DNA of 38,215 bases from Streptomyces sp. A3M-1-3 (lineage in GTDB: Bacteria > Actinomycetota > Actinomycetes > Streptomycetales > Streptomycetaceae). The stretch is from positions 1 to 38,215 of the forward strand of contig NZ_JANAVP010000045.1 in the NCBI RefSeq assembly GCF_024213665.1, given 5' to 3'. Below the pieces are notes generated by a model. It did no database searches. It was not told the origin of the DNA and worked only from the letters and a program-made list of their open reading frames with translations. Positions 25,732 to 33,264 of this stretch are shown piece after piece (positions within the stretch are counted from its first letter, which is position 1; each line of letters begins with the position of its first letter). The position numbers were made by a program, and so were the translations under genes.

Positions 25732-26138
25732 CGCAGCAGAACGCTGACGAGCGACCGGGCATCGCCGCGGCCATCGTCGTCCATGAGGGACGCGTGCTCA
25801 TGGTGCGGCGCCGGGTCAGCGAAGGCCAGCTCTCCTGGCAGTTCCCCGCCGGCGAAGTCGAGCCCAGCGAGGCCCGCGAAGACGCCGCCGTACGGGAGAC
25901 CAAGGAAGAGACCGGCCTGGACGTGACCGCAGTCAAGCTGCTCGGCGAGCGCATCCATCCGGCGACCGGCCGTCTGATGTGTTACACGGCCTGCGAGATC
26001 GTGGGCGGCTCCGCGTACGTCGCGGACGCCGACGAGCTGGCCGAGCTCGCCTGGGTGACCCTCGCAGAGATGCCGCAGTACGTCCCCTATGGCCTGTTCG
26101 AGCCGGTCCAGCAGCACCTGGACTCCGTGCTCGGCTGA
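25728..26138 (+). CDS. Nudix hydrolase (136 aa)
   Basis: Single-domain Nudix enzyme with a perfect box: G-EVEPS-E-AREDAAV-RETKEETGL (GX5EX7REUXEEXGU), preceded by IAAAIVVHEGRVLMVRRRVS and SWQFPAG. Expected to hydrolyse a nucleoside diphosphate linked to another moiety, with Mg2+. GTG 25728 overlaps the TGA of the HTH-Nudix gene. The two domains share SWQFPAG and other words, so the pair looks like a duplication in which one copy gained a DNA-binding domain and lost perfect catalysis. Substrate unknown. Confidence 0.9.
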   Translation: MTQQNADERPGIAAAIVVHEGRVLMVRRRVSEGQLSWQFPAGEVEPSEAREDAAVRETKEETGLDVTAVKLLGERIHPATGRLMCYTACEIVGGSAYVADADELAELAWVTLAEMPQYVPYGLFEPVQQHLDSVLG

Positions 26139-26162
26139 CTTCGTCGGCAGGGCGGAGGACGA

Positions 26163-26199
26163 AGCAGGGCAGGTCACCTCAGCGGTGACCTGCCCTGCT
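26163..26199. terminator. 16-bp stem-loop terminator between Nudix gene and frameshifted gene
   Basis: AGCAGGGCAGGTCACC and its exact reverse complement flank the 5-nt loop TCAGC, followed by GTTGTGG. It lies 24 bp past the Nudix stop and 14 bp past the end of the minus-strand gene remnant, so it can serve both convergent units. Confidence 0.85.
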
Positions 26200-26212
26200 G
26201 TTGTGGCGGCTT

Positions 26213-26600
26213 CTATCGGTGGTGGCGACTGTGCTGGTCAGTGGATGTGACTGGTACGGCTGCGGGCTGTGTGTTCCTGGTCTGCTGGGCGGAGTGGACA
26301 GCCAGGGTGGAACATCGGCGGGCTGCTTCGGCGCGGCGGTTGGGGGCGGGGTTGCGGCTGGTGTCCTGGATGCGGGTGATCAGGGCGCGCCGCGCTGGAG
26401 GCTGGCAGCGGCCGCTGCACGAGGGCCCGCTGCACATCAGCCTGGATGAGCGCAACCGGCCGGGGTGCCGTCCCCCGGTCGAGCGCCACGTCCCAGTTCT
26501 CCATGCCCTCGCGGTTCGGCTGGATCAAAGCGTCCATGCGATCCCGCCGCAGCTCTTCGGCGTAGGGCTGTCCCAGCAGATCGGATCCGTCCCCTGCCAT
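26213..26600 (-). pseudogene. Frameshifted gene of unknown family
   Basis: Two minus-strand frames show strong G/C at the third codon position in succession. From 26600 one reads NREGMENWDVALDRGTAPRP and ALIQADVQRALVQRPLP; from about 26395 the coding signal moves to another frame, RALITRIQDTSRNPAPNRR and AEAARRCSTLAV, ending at TAG 26213. A frame change near 26385-26400 joins them into one plausible helical protein of about 125 residues. No Shine-Dalgarno is seen at 26600, so the 5' end may also be lost. Family not recognised. The rest of this roughly 620-bp gap, 26601-26733, shows no gene. Confidence 0.55.
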
Positions 26601-26733
26601 CCCGGTGAACCCATGCCGCGGCCTCAGCCGACACGGCTCCTCCCCTTGGCGCCGCGCCGTCCGCTCCGCCGCGGATCGTCCGACCCCTTGCTTGATGTGT
26701 CGGCAGGCGTGACGATAGCCCCTTGGTTAGTAA

Positions 26734-26748
26734 GTGACGGTCCGTCAG
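26734..26748. promoter_or_regulatory. Regulon palindrome site 5 (probable TetR operator)
   Basis: GTGACGGTCCGTCAG keeps both TGACG/CGTCA half-sites. It lies 12 bp before the ATG of the first luciferase-like gene. A GTG inside the site is in frame but was rejected as start. Confidence 0.85.
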
Positions 26749-26760
26749 ATTGGGGTGCCC

Positions 26761-27708
26761 ATGGTGCAGGTTCTGCCGCAAGGGCGGCTCGTGTACGGGA
26801 TGCAGCTGCCCGTCCAGTCGCAGAGCACCATCTACGCGGAGGCGTGGGAAGCCGCCGCCGGGGCCGGGGATCTGGCCGCGGTCGCGCGGGTCGCGGACCG
26901 GTGCGGGTTCGCGTACATCGCGTGCTGCGATCACGTCGCCATCCCGCGGCGCCTCGCCGGTGCCATGGGCACCGTCTGGTACGACCCGGTCGCGACCCTC
27001 TCCTTCCTCGCGGGGATCACCGAGCGGGTACGGCTGCTCAGCCATGTCGCAGTCGTCGGGCTGCGGCATCCGCTGATCTCCGCCAAACAGTACGCGACCC
27101 TCGACCACCTCTCCGGTGGCCGGCTGATCCTCGGGGTGGGGGCCGGGCACGTCCAGGAGGAGTTCGAGGCGGTCGGCGCGGACTTCGAGGGGCGGGGAGC
27201 CGTACTCGACGAGACCGTCGATGCGCTCAGGGCGGCGCTCGGGCCCGAGGAGTACCCCGAGTTCGTGGGCGAGCGGTTCGCCTTCAGCGGGCTCGGGCAG
27301 CGGCCGCGCCCCGCGCAGCCGCGCGTCCCGGTGTGGGTGGGCGGCTCGTCGCCCGCCGCCGTACGCCGGGCCGCGACCAGGGGTGACGGCTGGCTGCCGC
27401 AGGGGGATCCGCGCGGCAGGCTGCCGGAGCAGATCGCGCGGATCGCGCGGCTCAGGGCCGAGGCCGGCGTCGAGGCCCCGATCGAGATCGGGGCGATCAC
27501 CGAGCCGCTGTACGTCGGCGAGGCGTCCTGGGACGTCGGCCGCCGGACGCTGAGCGGGAAGCCGGACGCTCTCGCCGAGTCGCTGCGCGAGTACGCCGCG
27601 ATGGGGGTGCACCAGATCCAGGTGCGGTTCCGCAGCCGGAGCCGTACCGAGCTGACCGACCAGATGGCGGCCTTCGCCGCCGACGTCGCTCCGCACCTCG
27701 ACACCTGA
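26761..27708 (+). CDS. LLM-class F420/flavin-dependent oxidoreductase (315 aa)
   Basis: Luciferase-like TIM-barrel oxidoreductase of the F420-type group: FAYIACCDHVAIPRR, VRLLSHVAVVGLRHPL, SAKQYATLDHLSGGRLILGVGAGHVQEEF and VPVWVGGSSPAAVRRAA are the family blocks. Such enzymes use reduced F420 or FMN to oxidise or reduce a pathway intermediate. ATG 26761 follows a GGGG and starts just past the operator. An SDR gene follows after 11 bp, so the two form an operon. The substrate cannot be read. It is the first of three LLM proteins in the window. Confidence 0.9.
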   Translation: MVQVLPQGRLVYGMQLPVQSQSTIYAEAWEAAAGAGDLAAVARVADRCGFAYIACCDHVAIPRRLAGAMGTVWYDPVATLSFLAGITERVRLLSHVAVVGLRHPLISAKQYATLDHLSGGRLILGVGAGHVQEEFEAVGADFEGRGAVLDETVDALRAALGPEEYPEFVGERFAFSGLGQRPRPAQPRVPVWVGGSSPAAVRRAATRGDGWLPQGDPRGRLPEQIARIARLRAEAGVEAPIEIGAITEPLYVGEASWDVGRRTLSGKPDALAESLREYAAMGVHQIQVRFRSRSRTELTDQMAAFAADVAPHLDT

Positions 27709-27719
27709 AGGAGTACGGC

Positions 27720-28502
27720 ATGGGCAAGCTCGACGGGCGCGTCGTCGTCATCACCGGCGCGGCGCGCGGACAGGGCGAGCAGGAGGCGCGCCTCTTCGTG
27801 GCGGAGGGCGCGAAGGTGCTGCTCGGGGATGTGCTGGACGGGCAGGGGGAGGCGCTCGCCAAGGAGCTGGGGGACGCGGCCCGTTACGTACACCTCGATG
27901 TGAGCCAGGAGGACGACTGGACGGCGGCCGTCGGCGCCGCGCAGGAGTCCTTCGGGCGGATCGACGGGCTGGTGAACAACGCGGGCATCCTGCGCTTCAA
28001 CGAGCTGGTCGCCACCCCGCTGGAGGAGTTCCAGCAGGTCGTCCAGGTCAATCAGGTCGGCGCGTTCCTGGGCATGAAGACCGTAGCGCCCGAGATCGAG
28101 GCGGCCGGCGGCGGCACGATCGTCAACACGGCCTCGTACACGGCGCTTTCGGGCATGGCGTTCGTCGGCTCGTACGCGGCGACCAAGGCGGCGATCGTCG
28201 GGCTCACCCGGGTCGCGGCCATGGAGCTGGCGGGCAGGGGCATCCGGGTCAACGCCATGTGTCCGGGGGCGGTCGACACGCCCATGAGCAACCCGGCCCG
28301 GCTCGACCCCACCGCGGACCCGGCCGAGACGTCGGCGGCGCTGCACGAGCTGTACAAGAAGCTGGTGCCGCTGGGGCGGGTGGGGCAGCCGGAGGAGGTG
28401 GCCCGGCTGGCGCTGTTCCTGTCCTGCGCGGACTCCTCGTACATCACCGGACAGCCCTTCGTCATCGACGGCGGCTGGCTCGCCGGGGTCTCCATTTTCT
28501 GA
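27720..28502 (+). CDS. Short-chain dehydrogenase/reductase (260 aa)
   Basis: Classical SDR: the nucleotide-binding TGAARGQG (residues 12-19), LVNNAGILRF (about 83-92), a catalytic Ser in NTASYTALSG and Tyr/Lys in GSYAATKAA, and PGAVDTPM. The Asp at the end of the second strand (LLGDV) favours NAD(H). It resembles 3-alpha/20-beta-hydroxysteroid dehydrogenase-type SDRs, and a hydroxyacyl or hydroxysteroid-like substrate fits the CoA catabolic context, but this is inference. GAAGGAG precedes ATG 27720. Second gene of the LLM-SDR operon. Confidence 0.93.
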   Translation: MGKLDGRVVVITGAARGQGEQEARLFVAEGAKVLLGDVLDGQGEALAKELGDAARYVHLDVSQEDDWTAAVGAAQESFGRIDGLVNNAGILRFNELVATPLEEFQQVVQVNQVGAFLGMKTVAPEIEAAGGGTIVNTASYTALSGMAFVGSYAATKAAIVGLTRVAAMELAGRGIRVNAMCPGAVDTPMSNPARLDPTADPAETSAALHELYKKLVPLGRVGQPEEVARLALFLSCADSSYITGQPFVIDGGWLAGVSIF

Positions 28503-28509
28503 CCATGAG

Positions 28510-28524
28510 CTGATGAGTCGTCAG
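28510..28524. promoter_or_regulatory. Regulon palindrome site 6 (probable TetR operator)
   Basis: CTGATGAGTCGTCAG has an intact right arm and one mismatch in the left. It lies 47 bp upstream of the stronger site 7. A TTGACG hexamer (28528-28533) between the two could be a -35 element. Confidence 0.65.
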
Positions 28525-28570
28525 CTATTGACGGTCCATCCGGTTCGGTGGAACAGTCATCCGTCAGGAT

Positions 28571-28585
28571 CTGACGCTTCGTCAG
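28571..28585. promoter_or_regulatory. Regulon palindrome site 7 (probable TetR operator)
   Basis: CTGACGCTTCGTCAG is a perfect palindrome. It lies 25 bp before the TTG start of the second LLM gene; with site 6 it forms a two-operator promoter for the LLM-deacylase-aldehyde dehydrogenase genes. Confidence 0.85.
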
Positions 28586-28610
28586 AAATGAATGAGGACG
28601 GTGAACCTCC

Positions 28611-29732
28611 TTGGAATTCGGTCTCTTTGTACAGGGGTACGTGGGTAAGCGCGCCGAGGTCGACCCCGACGCGGAGCACAAGGCGTTGATGGAGGAGACC
28701 GAGTACGTCATCCAGGCCGACAGGTCCGGTTTCAAGTACGCCTGGGCCTCCGAACACCACTTCCTGGAGGAGTACTCGCACCTCTCCGCCAGCGACGTCT
28801 TCCTCGGCTACCTCGCGCACGCGACCGAGCGCATCCACCTCGGCTCCGGCATCTTCAACCCGCTCGCGCAGGTCAACCACCCCGTGAAGGTGGCCGAGAA
28901 GGTGGCCATGATGGACCACCTGTCGGAAGGGCGCTTCGAGTTCGGCTCGGGGCGGGGGGCGGGGTCCCACGAGATCCTGGGGTTCATACCGGGCGTCACC
29001 GATATGAACTTCACCAAGGAGATCTGGGAAGAGACGATCGCCGAATTCCCCAAGATGTGGCTCCAGGACGAGTACGTCGGCTTCCAGGGCAAGCACTGGT
29101 CGCTGCCGCCGCGCAAGATCCTGCCCAAGCCGTACGGGAAGTCGCACCCGGCGATGTGGTACGCGGCCGGGTCCCCGCCGTCGTACGCGATGGCCGCCCG
29201 CAAGGGGCTCGGCGTACTCGGCTTCAGCGTCCAGAAGGTCTCCGACATGGAATGGGTGCTGGAGCAGTACAAGACGGCCATCCAGGAGGCCGAGCCGGTC
29301 GGTGACTTCGTCAACGACAACGTGATGGTGACGTCGACGGCGATCTGCGCGCCGACGCACGAGGAGGCGGTACGGATCGCGGCCGGCGGCGGGCTGCACT
29401 ACCTCCAGTCGCTGGTCTTCCGGTACCACGACACCTTCCCGCGGCCCGAGGGCTTCCCCGTGTGGCCCGAGACGCTGCCCGAGTTCAACGAGGAGGTCAT
29501 CGAACTGCTCATCGCCGAGGAGCTGCTGATCTGCGGTGACCCAGACGAGGTCTTCCAGCAGTGCAAGCGGTGGGAGCAGGCGGGTGCGGACCAGCTGTCG
29601 TTCGGTCTGCCGATCGGGATCTCGCGCGAGGACACGCTGCAGTCCATCAGGCTGATCGGCGAGCACGTCATCCCGAAGATCGACACGGACCCGGTCCACC
29701 GGACGACGCACTTCCGCCAGGCCGCGGGCTGA
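28611..29732 (+). CDS. LLM-class flavin/F420-dependent oxidoreductase (373 aa)
   Basis: Luciferase-like monooxygenase family: MEFGLFVQGYVGKR start, YAWASEHHFLEEYSHLS (FMN/active-site His pair), RIHLGSGIFNPLAQVNHPVKVAEKVAMMDHLSEGRFEFGSGRGAGSHE split over the conserved core, and MWYAAGSPPSYAMAARKG. The EHHF motif is typical of bacterial-luciferase-like monooxygenases. The TTG start is the only one in frame giving the normal N-terminus, with GAGG about 14 nt upstream, so initiation may be weak. It heads the segment running into the D-aminoacylase-like and ALDH genes (123-bp gap, then overlap). Confidence 0.9.
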   Translation: MEFGLFVQGYVGKRAEVDPDAEHKALMEETEYVIQADRSGFKYAWASEHHFLEEYSHLSASDVFLGYLAHATERIHLGSGIFNPLAQVNHPVKVAEKVAMMDHLSEGRFEFGSGRGAGSHEILGFIPGVTDMNFTKEIWEETIAEFPKMWLQDEYVGFQGKHWSLPPRKILPKPYGKSHPAMWYAAGSPPSYAMAARKGLGVLGFSVQKVSDMEWVLEQYKTAIQEAEPVGDFVNDNVMVTSTAICAPTHEEAVRIAAGGGLHYLQSLVFRYHDTFPRPEGFPVWPETLPEFNEEVIELLIAEELLICGDPDEVFQQCKRWEQAGADQLSFGLPIGISREDTLQSIRLIGEHVIPKIDTDPVHRTTHFRQAAG

Positions 29733-29855
29733 GCCCTGACCTCGTGCCCGGCCGGGGTGCGTGCGCGGGGCGGCTGCTCGCCGCCGTGCGCAGCCCGGCC
29801 GGAGCCATGCCCCTGGCCCGCAGCTCAGTTCAGGAAGCACGAAGGGACCCACGCC

Positions 29856-31595
29856 ATGCTCGACCACCTCATTCGCGGAGCGACCGTCGTGGACGGCACC
29901 GGCGCTCCCTCGTACGTCGCCGACATCGGCCTGCGCGACGGGCGCATCGCCGTTATCGTCCCGCCCGGCGGCGCAGCCGAATCCGCCCGCACCAGCGAGG
30001 ACGCCACCGGGCTCGTCCTCACCCCCGGCTTCGTCGACCCGCACACGCACTACGACGCCCAGCTCTTCTGGGACCCGTACGCCACCCCCTCCATGAACCA
30101 CGGTGTGACCACGGTCGCGGGCGGCAACTGCGGATTCACCCTCGCCCCCCTGCACCCCGGCCGGCCCGAGGACGCCGACTACACCCGGCGCATGATGTCC
30201 AAGGTCGAAGGCATGGCCCTCAAGGCGCTCGAAGAGGGCGTCGACTGGAGCTGGTCCACCTTCGGCGAGTACCTGGACGCCCTGGAAGGCCGCATCGCCG
30301 TCAACGCGGGCTTCATGGTCGGCCACTGCGCGCTGCGTCGGCACGTCATGGGCGCCGACGCGGTCGGCGGCCGGCCGACCCCCGAGCAGCTCGACGCCAT
30401 GCTCCGGCTCTTCCACGACGCGATGGACGCCGGGGCCTGGGGGCTCTCCACCACCCAGTCCGCCACCCACTCCGACGGCGACGGCAAACCCGTCGCCTCC
30501 CGGCACGCCGAGCCGGCGGAACTCCTCGCCCTCTCCCGGGCCGTCGCCGACCACGAAGGAACCCAGCTCGAAGCGATCGTCGCCGGCTGCCTCGACCAGT
30601 TCGCGGACGACGAGATCGACCTCCTGGTCGAGATGAGCGCCGCCGCCGGTCGGCCGCTCAACTGGAACGTCCTCACCATCGACGCGTCCGTCCCCGAGCG
30701 CGTACCGCGCCAGCTCATCCCCAGCGAGCGCGCGCGCAAGGCGGGCGGCCGCATTGTCGCCCTCACCATGCCGATCCTCACCCCCATGAACATGTCGCTC
30801 GGCACGTTCTGTGCCCTGGGCCTCATCCCCGGCTGGGGCGACATCCTCTCCCTCCCCGTGCCCGACCGGATCGCGAAGCTCCGCGACCCGGACGTACGGG
30901 CCGAGATGCTGCGCCGCGCCGACAGCAAGGAGGCCGGCGTCTTCCGGCGCCTGGCCGACTTCGGCCGGTACGTCATCGGCGACACCTACTCCAAGGAGAA
31001 CGAGGGCCTCAGCGGGCGCGTGGTGAAGGACATCGCCGCCGAGCGCGGCCAGGACGCCTTCCAGTGCCTCGTCGAGATCTGTGCCAACGACGACCTGCGG
31101 ACCGTCCTGTGGCCCATGCCCACCGACAACGACCCGGCGAGCTGGGAGCTGCGCAAGGAGACGTGGCAGCACGAGGACGTCATGCTGGGCGGCTCCGACG
31201 CCGGCGCGCACCTCGACCGCATGTGCGGCGCCCCGTACACCACCCGCTTCCTCGGCGACTGCCTGCGCGGCCGGAAGCTGGTCGGCCTGGAGGAGGCCGT
31301 GAAGATGCTGACCGGTGATCCCGCCCAGCTCTTCGGGCTGCGCGAGCGCGGCCGGATCGTCGAGGGCTTCCACGCGGACCTGGTCCTCTTCGACCCCGAC
31401 CGGATCGACGCCGGGCCCGCCACGCTCGTCCGCGACCTGCCCGGCGACAGCCCGCGGCTCGACTCGCGGGCCATCGGGATCGTGTCCGTACGGGTCAACG
31501 GCGTGGAGACGATCCGCGACGACGAGATCACCGGTGCGGTCCCGGGCACGGTGCTGCGCTCGGGCCGCGACACCAGGACGGTGAGCACCGTATGA
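29856..31595 (+). CDS. D-aminoacylase-like amidohydrolase (579 aa)
   Basis: Amidohydrolase of the N-acyl-D-amino-acid deacylase type: N-terminal LIRGATVVDGTGAP, metal motif GFVDPHTHYDAQLFWDP (HxH), GGNCGFTLAPL with the bridging-ligand Cys of the family, and GGSDAGAHLDRMCG with the catalytic Asp. It is longer than typical D-aminoacylases (about 480-500 aa). A CoA-regulon context suggests hydrolysis of an amide or lactam/ester intermediate rather than a peptide. ATG 29856 follows AAGGGA; an upstream GTG was rejected. It overlaps the ALDH start by 4 nt (ATGA), so the two are coupled. The 123 bp before it hold no gene. Confidence 0.88.
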   Translation: MLDHLIRGATVVDGTGAPSYVADIGLRDGRIAVIVPPGGAAESARTSEDATGLVLTPGFVDPHTHYDAQLFWDPYATPSMNHGVTTVAGGNCGFTLAPLHPGRPEDADYTRRMMSKVEGMALKALEEGVDWSWSTFGEYLDALEGRIAVNAGFMVGHCALRRHVMGADAVGGRPTPEQLDAMLRLFHDAMDAGAWGLSTTQSATHSDGDGKPVASRHAEPAELLALSRAVADHEGTQLEAIVAGCLDQFADDEIDLLVEMSAAAGRPLNWNVLTIDASVPERVPRQLIPSERARKAGGRIVALTMPILTPMNMSLGTFCALGLIPGWGDILSLPVPDRIAKLRDPDVRAEMLRRADSKEAGVFRRLADFGRYVIGDTYSKENEGLSGRVVKDIAAERGQDAFQCLVEICANDDLRTVLWPMPTDNDPASWELRKETWQHEDVMLGGSDAGAHLDRMCGAPYTTRFLGDCLRGRKLVGLEEAVKMLTGDPAQLFGLRERGRIVEGFHADLVLFDPDRIDAGPATLVRDLPGDSPRLDSRAIGIVSVRVNGVETIRDDEITGAVPGTVLRSGRDTRTVSTV

Positions 31596-33049
31596 GCGCC
31601 GGGCAGCGGCTGTTCATCGGCGGGGAGTGGGTGACGCCCGACGACGGGTACTACGAGGTGGTCAACCCGGCCACCGAGGAGGTTGTCGGCCTCGCCCCCG
31701 AGGCGAGCCGCGCGCAGGTGTACGCGGCGGCCTCGGCGGCGAGGGAGGCGTTCGCGGCCTGGTCGCGGACGAAGCCCGAGGACCGGGCCCGCATCCTCGA
31801 CCGGGCCGCGGACATCATGCAGCGCGAGTTCGAGCCGTACGCCGCACTCGCGCAGGCGGAGAGCGGCGCGACGACGGCCACGGCGCGCGGCATGCAGGTG
31901 GCGGTCTCGGTGGCCCGGTTCCGGCGGTACGCGAAGGGCGCCCTGGAACCGGTCGAGGACCCACTGCCCCCGCAGATCAACGAGGCCGGGCCGATGGGGA
32001 AGGCGGGCGTCTTCGGGGCGGTCGCGATACGGCAGCCGGTGGGGGTGGTCACCTGCATCACCTCGTACAACAATCCGTGGGCCAACCCGGCCGGCAAGGT
32101 CGCGCCCGCCCTGGCCATGGGCAACACGGTCGTGGTGAAGCCCGCGCCGCAGGATCCGCTCTCGGTGTACCGGATGGCGGAGGCGCTGGCGGAGGCCGGG
32201 GCGCCTGCGGGGGTGGTCAATGTGGTGACCGGCTCGGGCGCCGGGGCGGGCGAGACTGCCGTCGACTCCCCGGACGTCGACATGGTCAGCTTCACCGGTT
32301 CCACGGCCGTGGGGCAGCGCATCGCCGAGGTGTGCGGGCGCGGGATGAAGCGGCAGCTCATGGAGCTGGGCGGGAAGGGCGCGGCGCTCGTCTTCGACGA
32401 CGCCGACCTCGACTCCGCGACGATGGGCATCGGCACGACCTTCTCCTTCTACAGCGGTCAGATCTGCACCGCACCGACGCGGGTCCTCGCGCAGCGCGGT
32501 ATCTACGGCCAGCTGGTCGAGAGGCTGACCGGCCACCTCGGTTTCATGACGGTGGGTGATCCGGCCGCGCAGGGCACGGTGGTCGGGCCGGTCATCTCCG
32601 CCGCGCACCGCGACCGCGTCGAGTCGTATGTCGAACTGGGGAGGAAGGAGGGCGCGCGGCTGGTCGCGGGCGGCGAGCGGCCCGCGTACGACAAGGGCTT
32701 CTATGTGGCCCCGACGCTCTTCGCGGACTGCACCAACGACATGCGCATCGTGCGGGAGGAGATCTTCGGCCCGGTTGTCGTGGTCGTCCCCTTCGACGAC
32801 GAGGAGGAGGGCGTCGCGCTCGCCAACGACAGCGACTTCGGTCTGCTCGACTACGTCTGGTCGGGCGACGTGGCCCGGGCGTTCCGGGTCGCGCGGCGGC
32901 TGCGCGCCGGCGGGGTGGGGGTGAACACCATCGGGCGGAACATGGAGGCGCCGTTCGGCGGCTTCAAGGGCAGCGGGGTGGGGCGGGACGTGGGGTCGTA
33001 CGCGCTGCACGCGTACAGCGAGACGCAGGCGATCGTCTGGCCGGGATAA
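31592..33049 (+). CDS. Aldehyde dehydrogenase (485 aa)
   Basis: NAD(P)-dependent ALDH: FIGGEWVTPDDG start, ITSYNNPWANPAGKVAPALAMG, FTGSTAVGQRI, general base Glu258 in ELGGKG and nucleophile Cys292 in GQICTAP, then EEIFGPVV and PFGGFKGSGVGR. All catalytic elements are present, so it is likely active. The ATG overlaps the deacylase-type gene by 4 nt. It probably oxidises an aldehyde released by the upstream retro-aldolase or monooxygenase steps of the same regulon. Substrate not deducible. Last gene of the segment; the 215 bp after it carry the APC permease promoter. Confidence 0.95.
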   Translation: MSAGQRLFIGGEWVTPDDGYYEVVNPATEEVVGLAPEASRAQVYAAASAAREAFAAWSRTKPEDRARILDRAADIMQREFEPYAALAQAESGATTATARGMQVAVSVARFRRYAKGALEPVEDPLPPQINEAGPMGKAGVFGAVAIRQPVGVVTCITSYNNPWANPAGKVAPALAMGNTVVVKPAPQDPLSVYRMAEALAEAGAPAGVVNVVTGSGAGAGETAVDSPDVDMVSFTGSTAVGQRIAEVCGRGMKRQLMELGGKGAALVFDDADLDSATMGIGTTFSFYSGQICTAPTRVLAQRGIYGQLVERLTGHLGFMTVGDPAAQGTVVGPVISAAHRDRVESYVELGRKEGARLVAGGERPAYDKGFYVAPTLFADCTNDMRIVREEIFGPVVVVVPFDDEEEGVALANDSDFGLLDYVWSGDVARAFRVARRLRAGGVGVNTIGRNMEAPFGGFKGSGVGRDVGSYALHAYSETQAIVWPG

Positions 33050-33180
33050 ATACGGACGGGAAATTTTTGAATCCGACAAAACGGACGGGGCTGCGGTTCT
33101 CGCAATGCGGAAGTTCCATGGCTGGACCTACCGATGAGAGGGTCTCGTGCGCCGACGGCTTTTCATTCCCAGATCGTTAA

Positions 33181-33193
33181 CGGTTTATAACCG
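33181..33193. promoter_or_regulatory. CGGTT-TAT-AACCG inverted repeat before the APC permease gene
   Basis: Perfect 5-bp arms around TAT, set in an AT-rich stretch (about 33165-33205) that is unusual for this DNA and includes a TATAAC -10-like hexamer. It is a candidate promoter/operator about 70 bp upstream of the permease start and differs from the regulon palindrome. Confidence 0.4.
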
Positions 33194-33264
33194 AACTATC
33201 TAAGGGTCGGAGAAGGGAGCTGCGCGCTCCGGATGTGGAAACCGCAGCATTTAACGTCCTCCTC

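Noticed and set aside
22540..26138. Integrated conjugative element suggested by the Nudix genes
   Set aside because: No integrase, excisionase, tra gene or tRNA attachment site is visible in or beside the block.
28525..28570. A further palindrome between sites 6 and 7 (TTGACGGTCC)
   Set aside because: Only one arm is recognisable; it may instead be a -35 hexamer.
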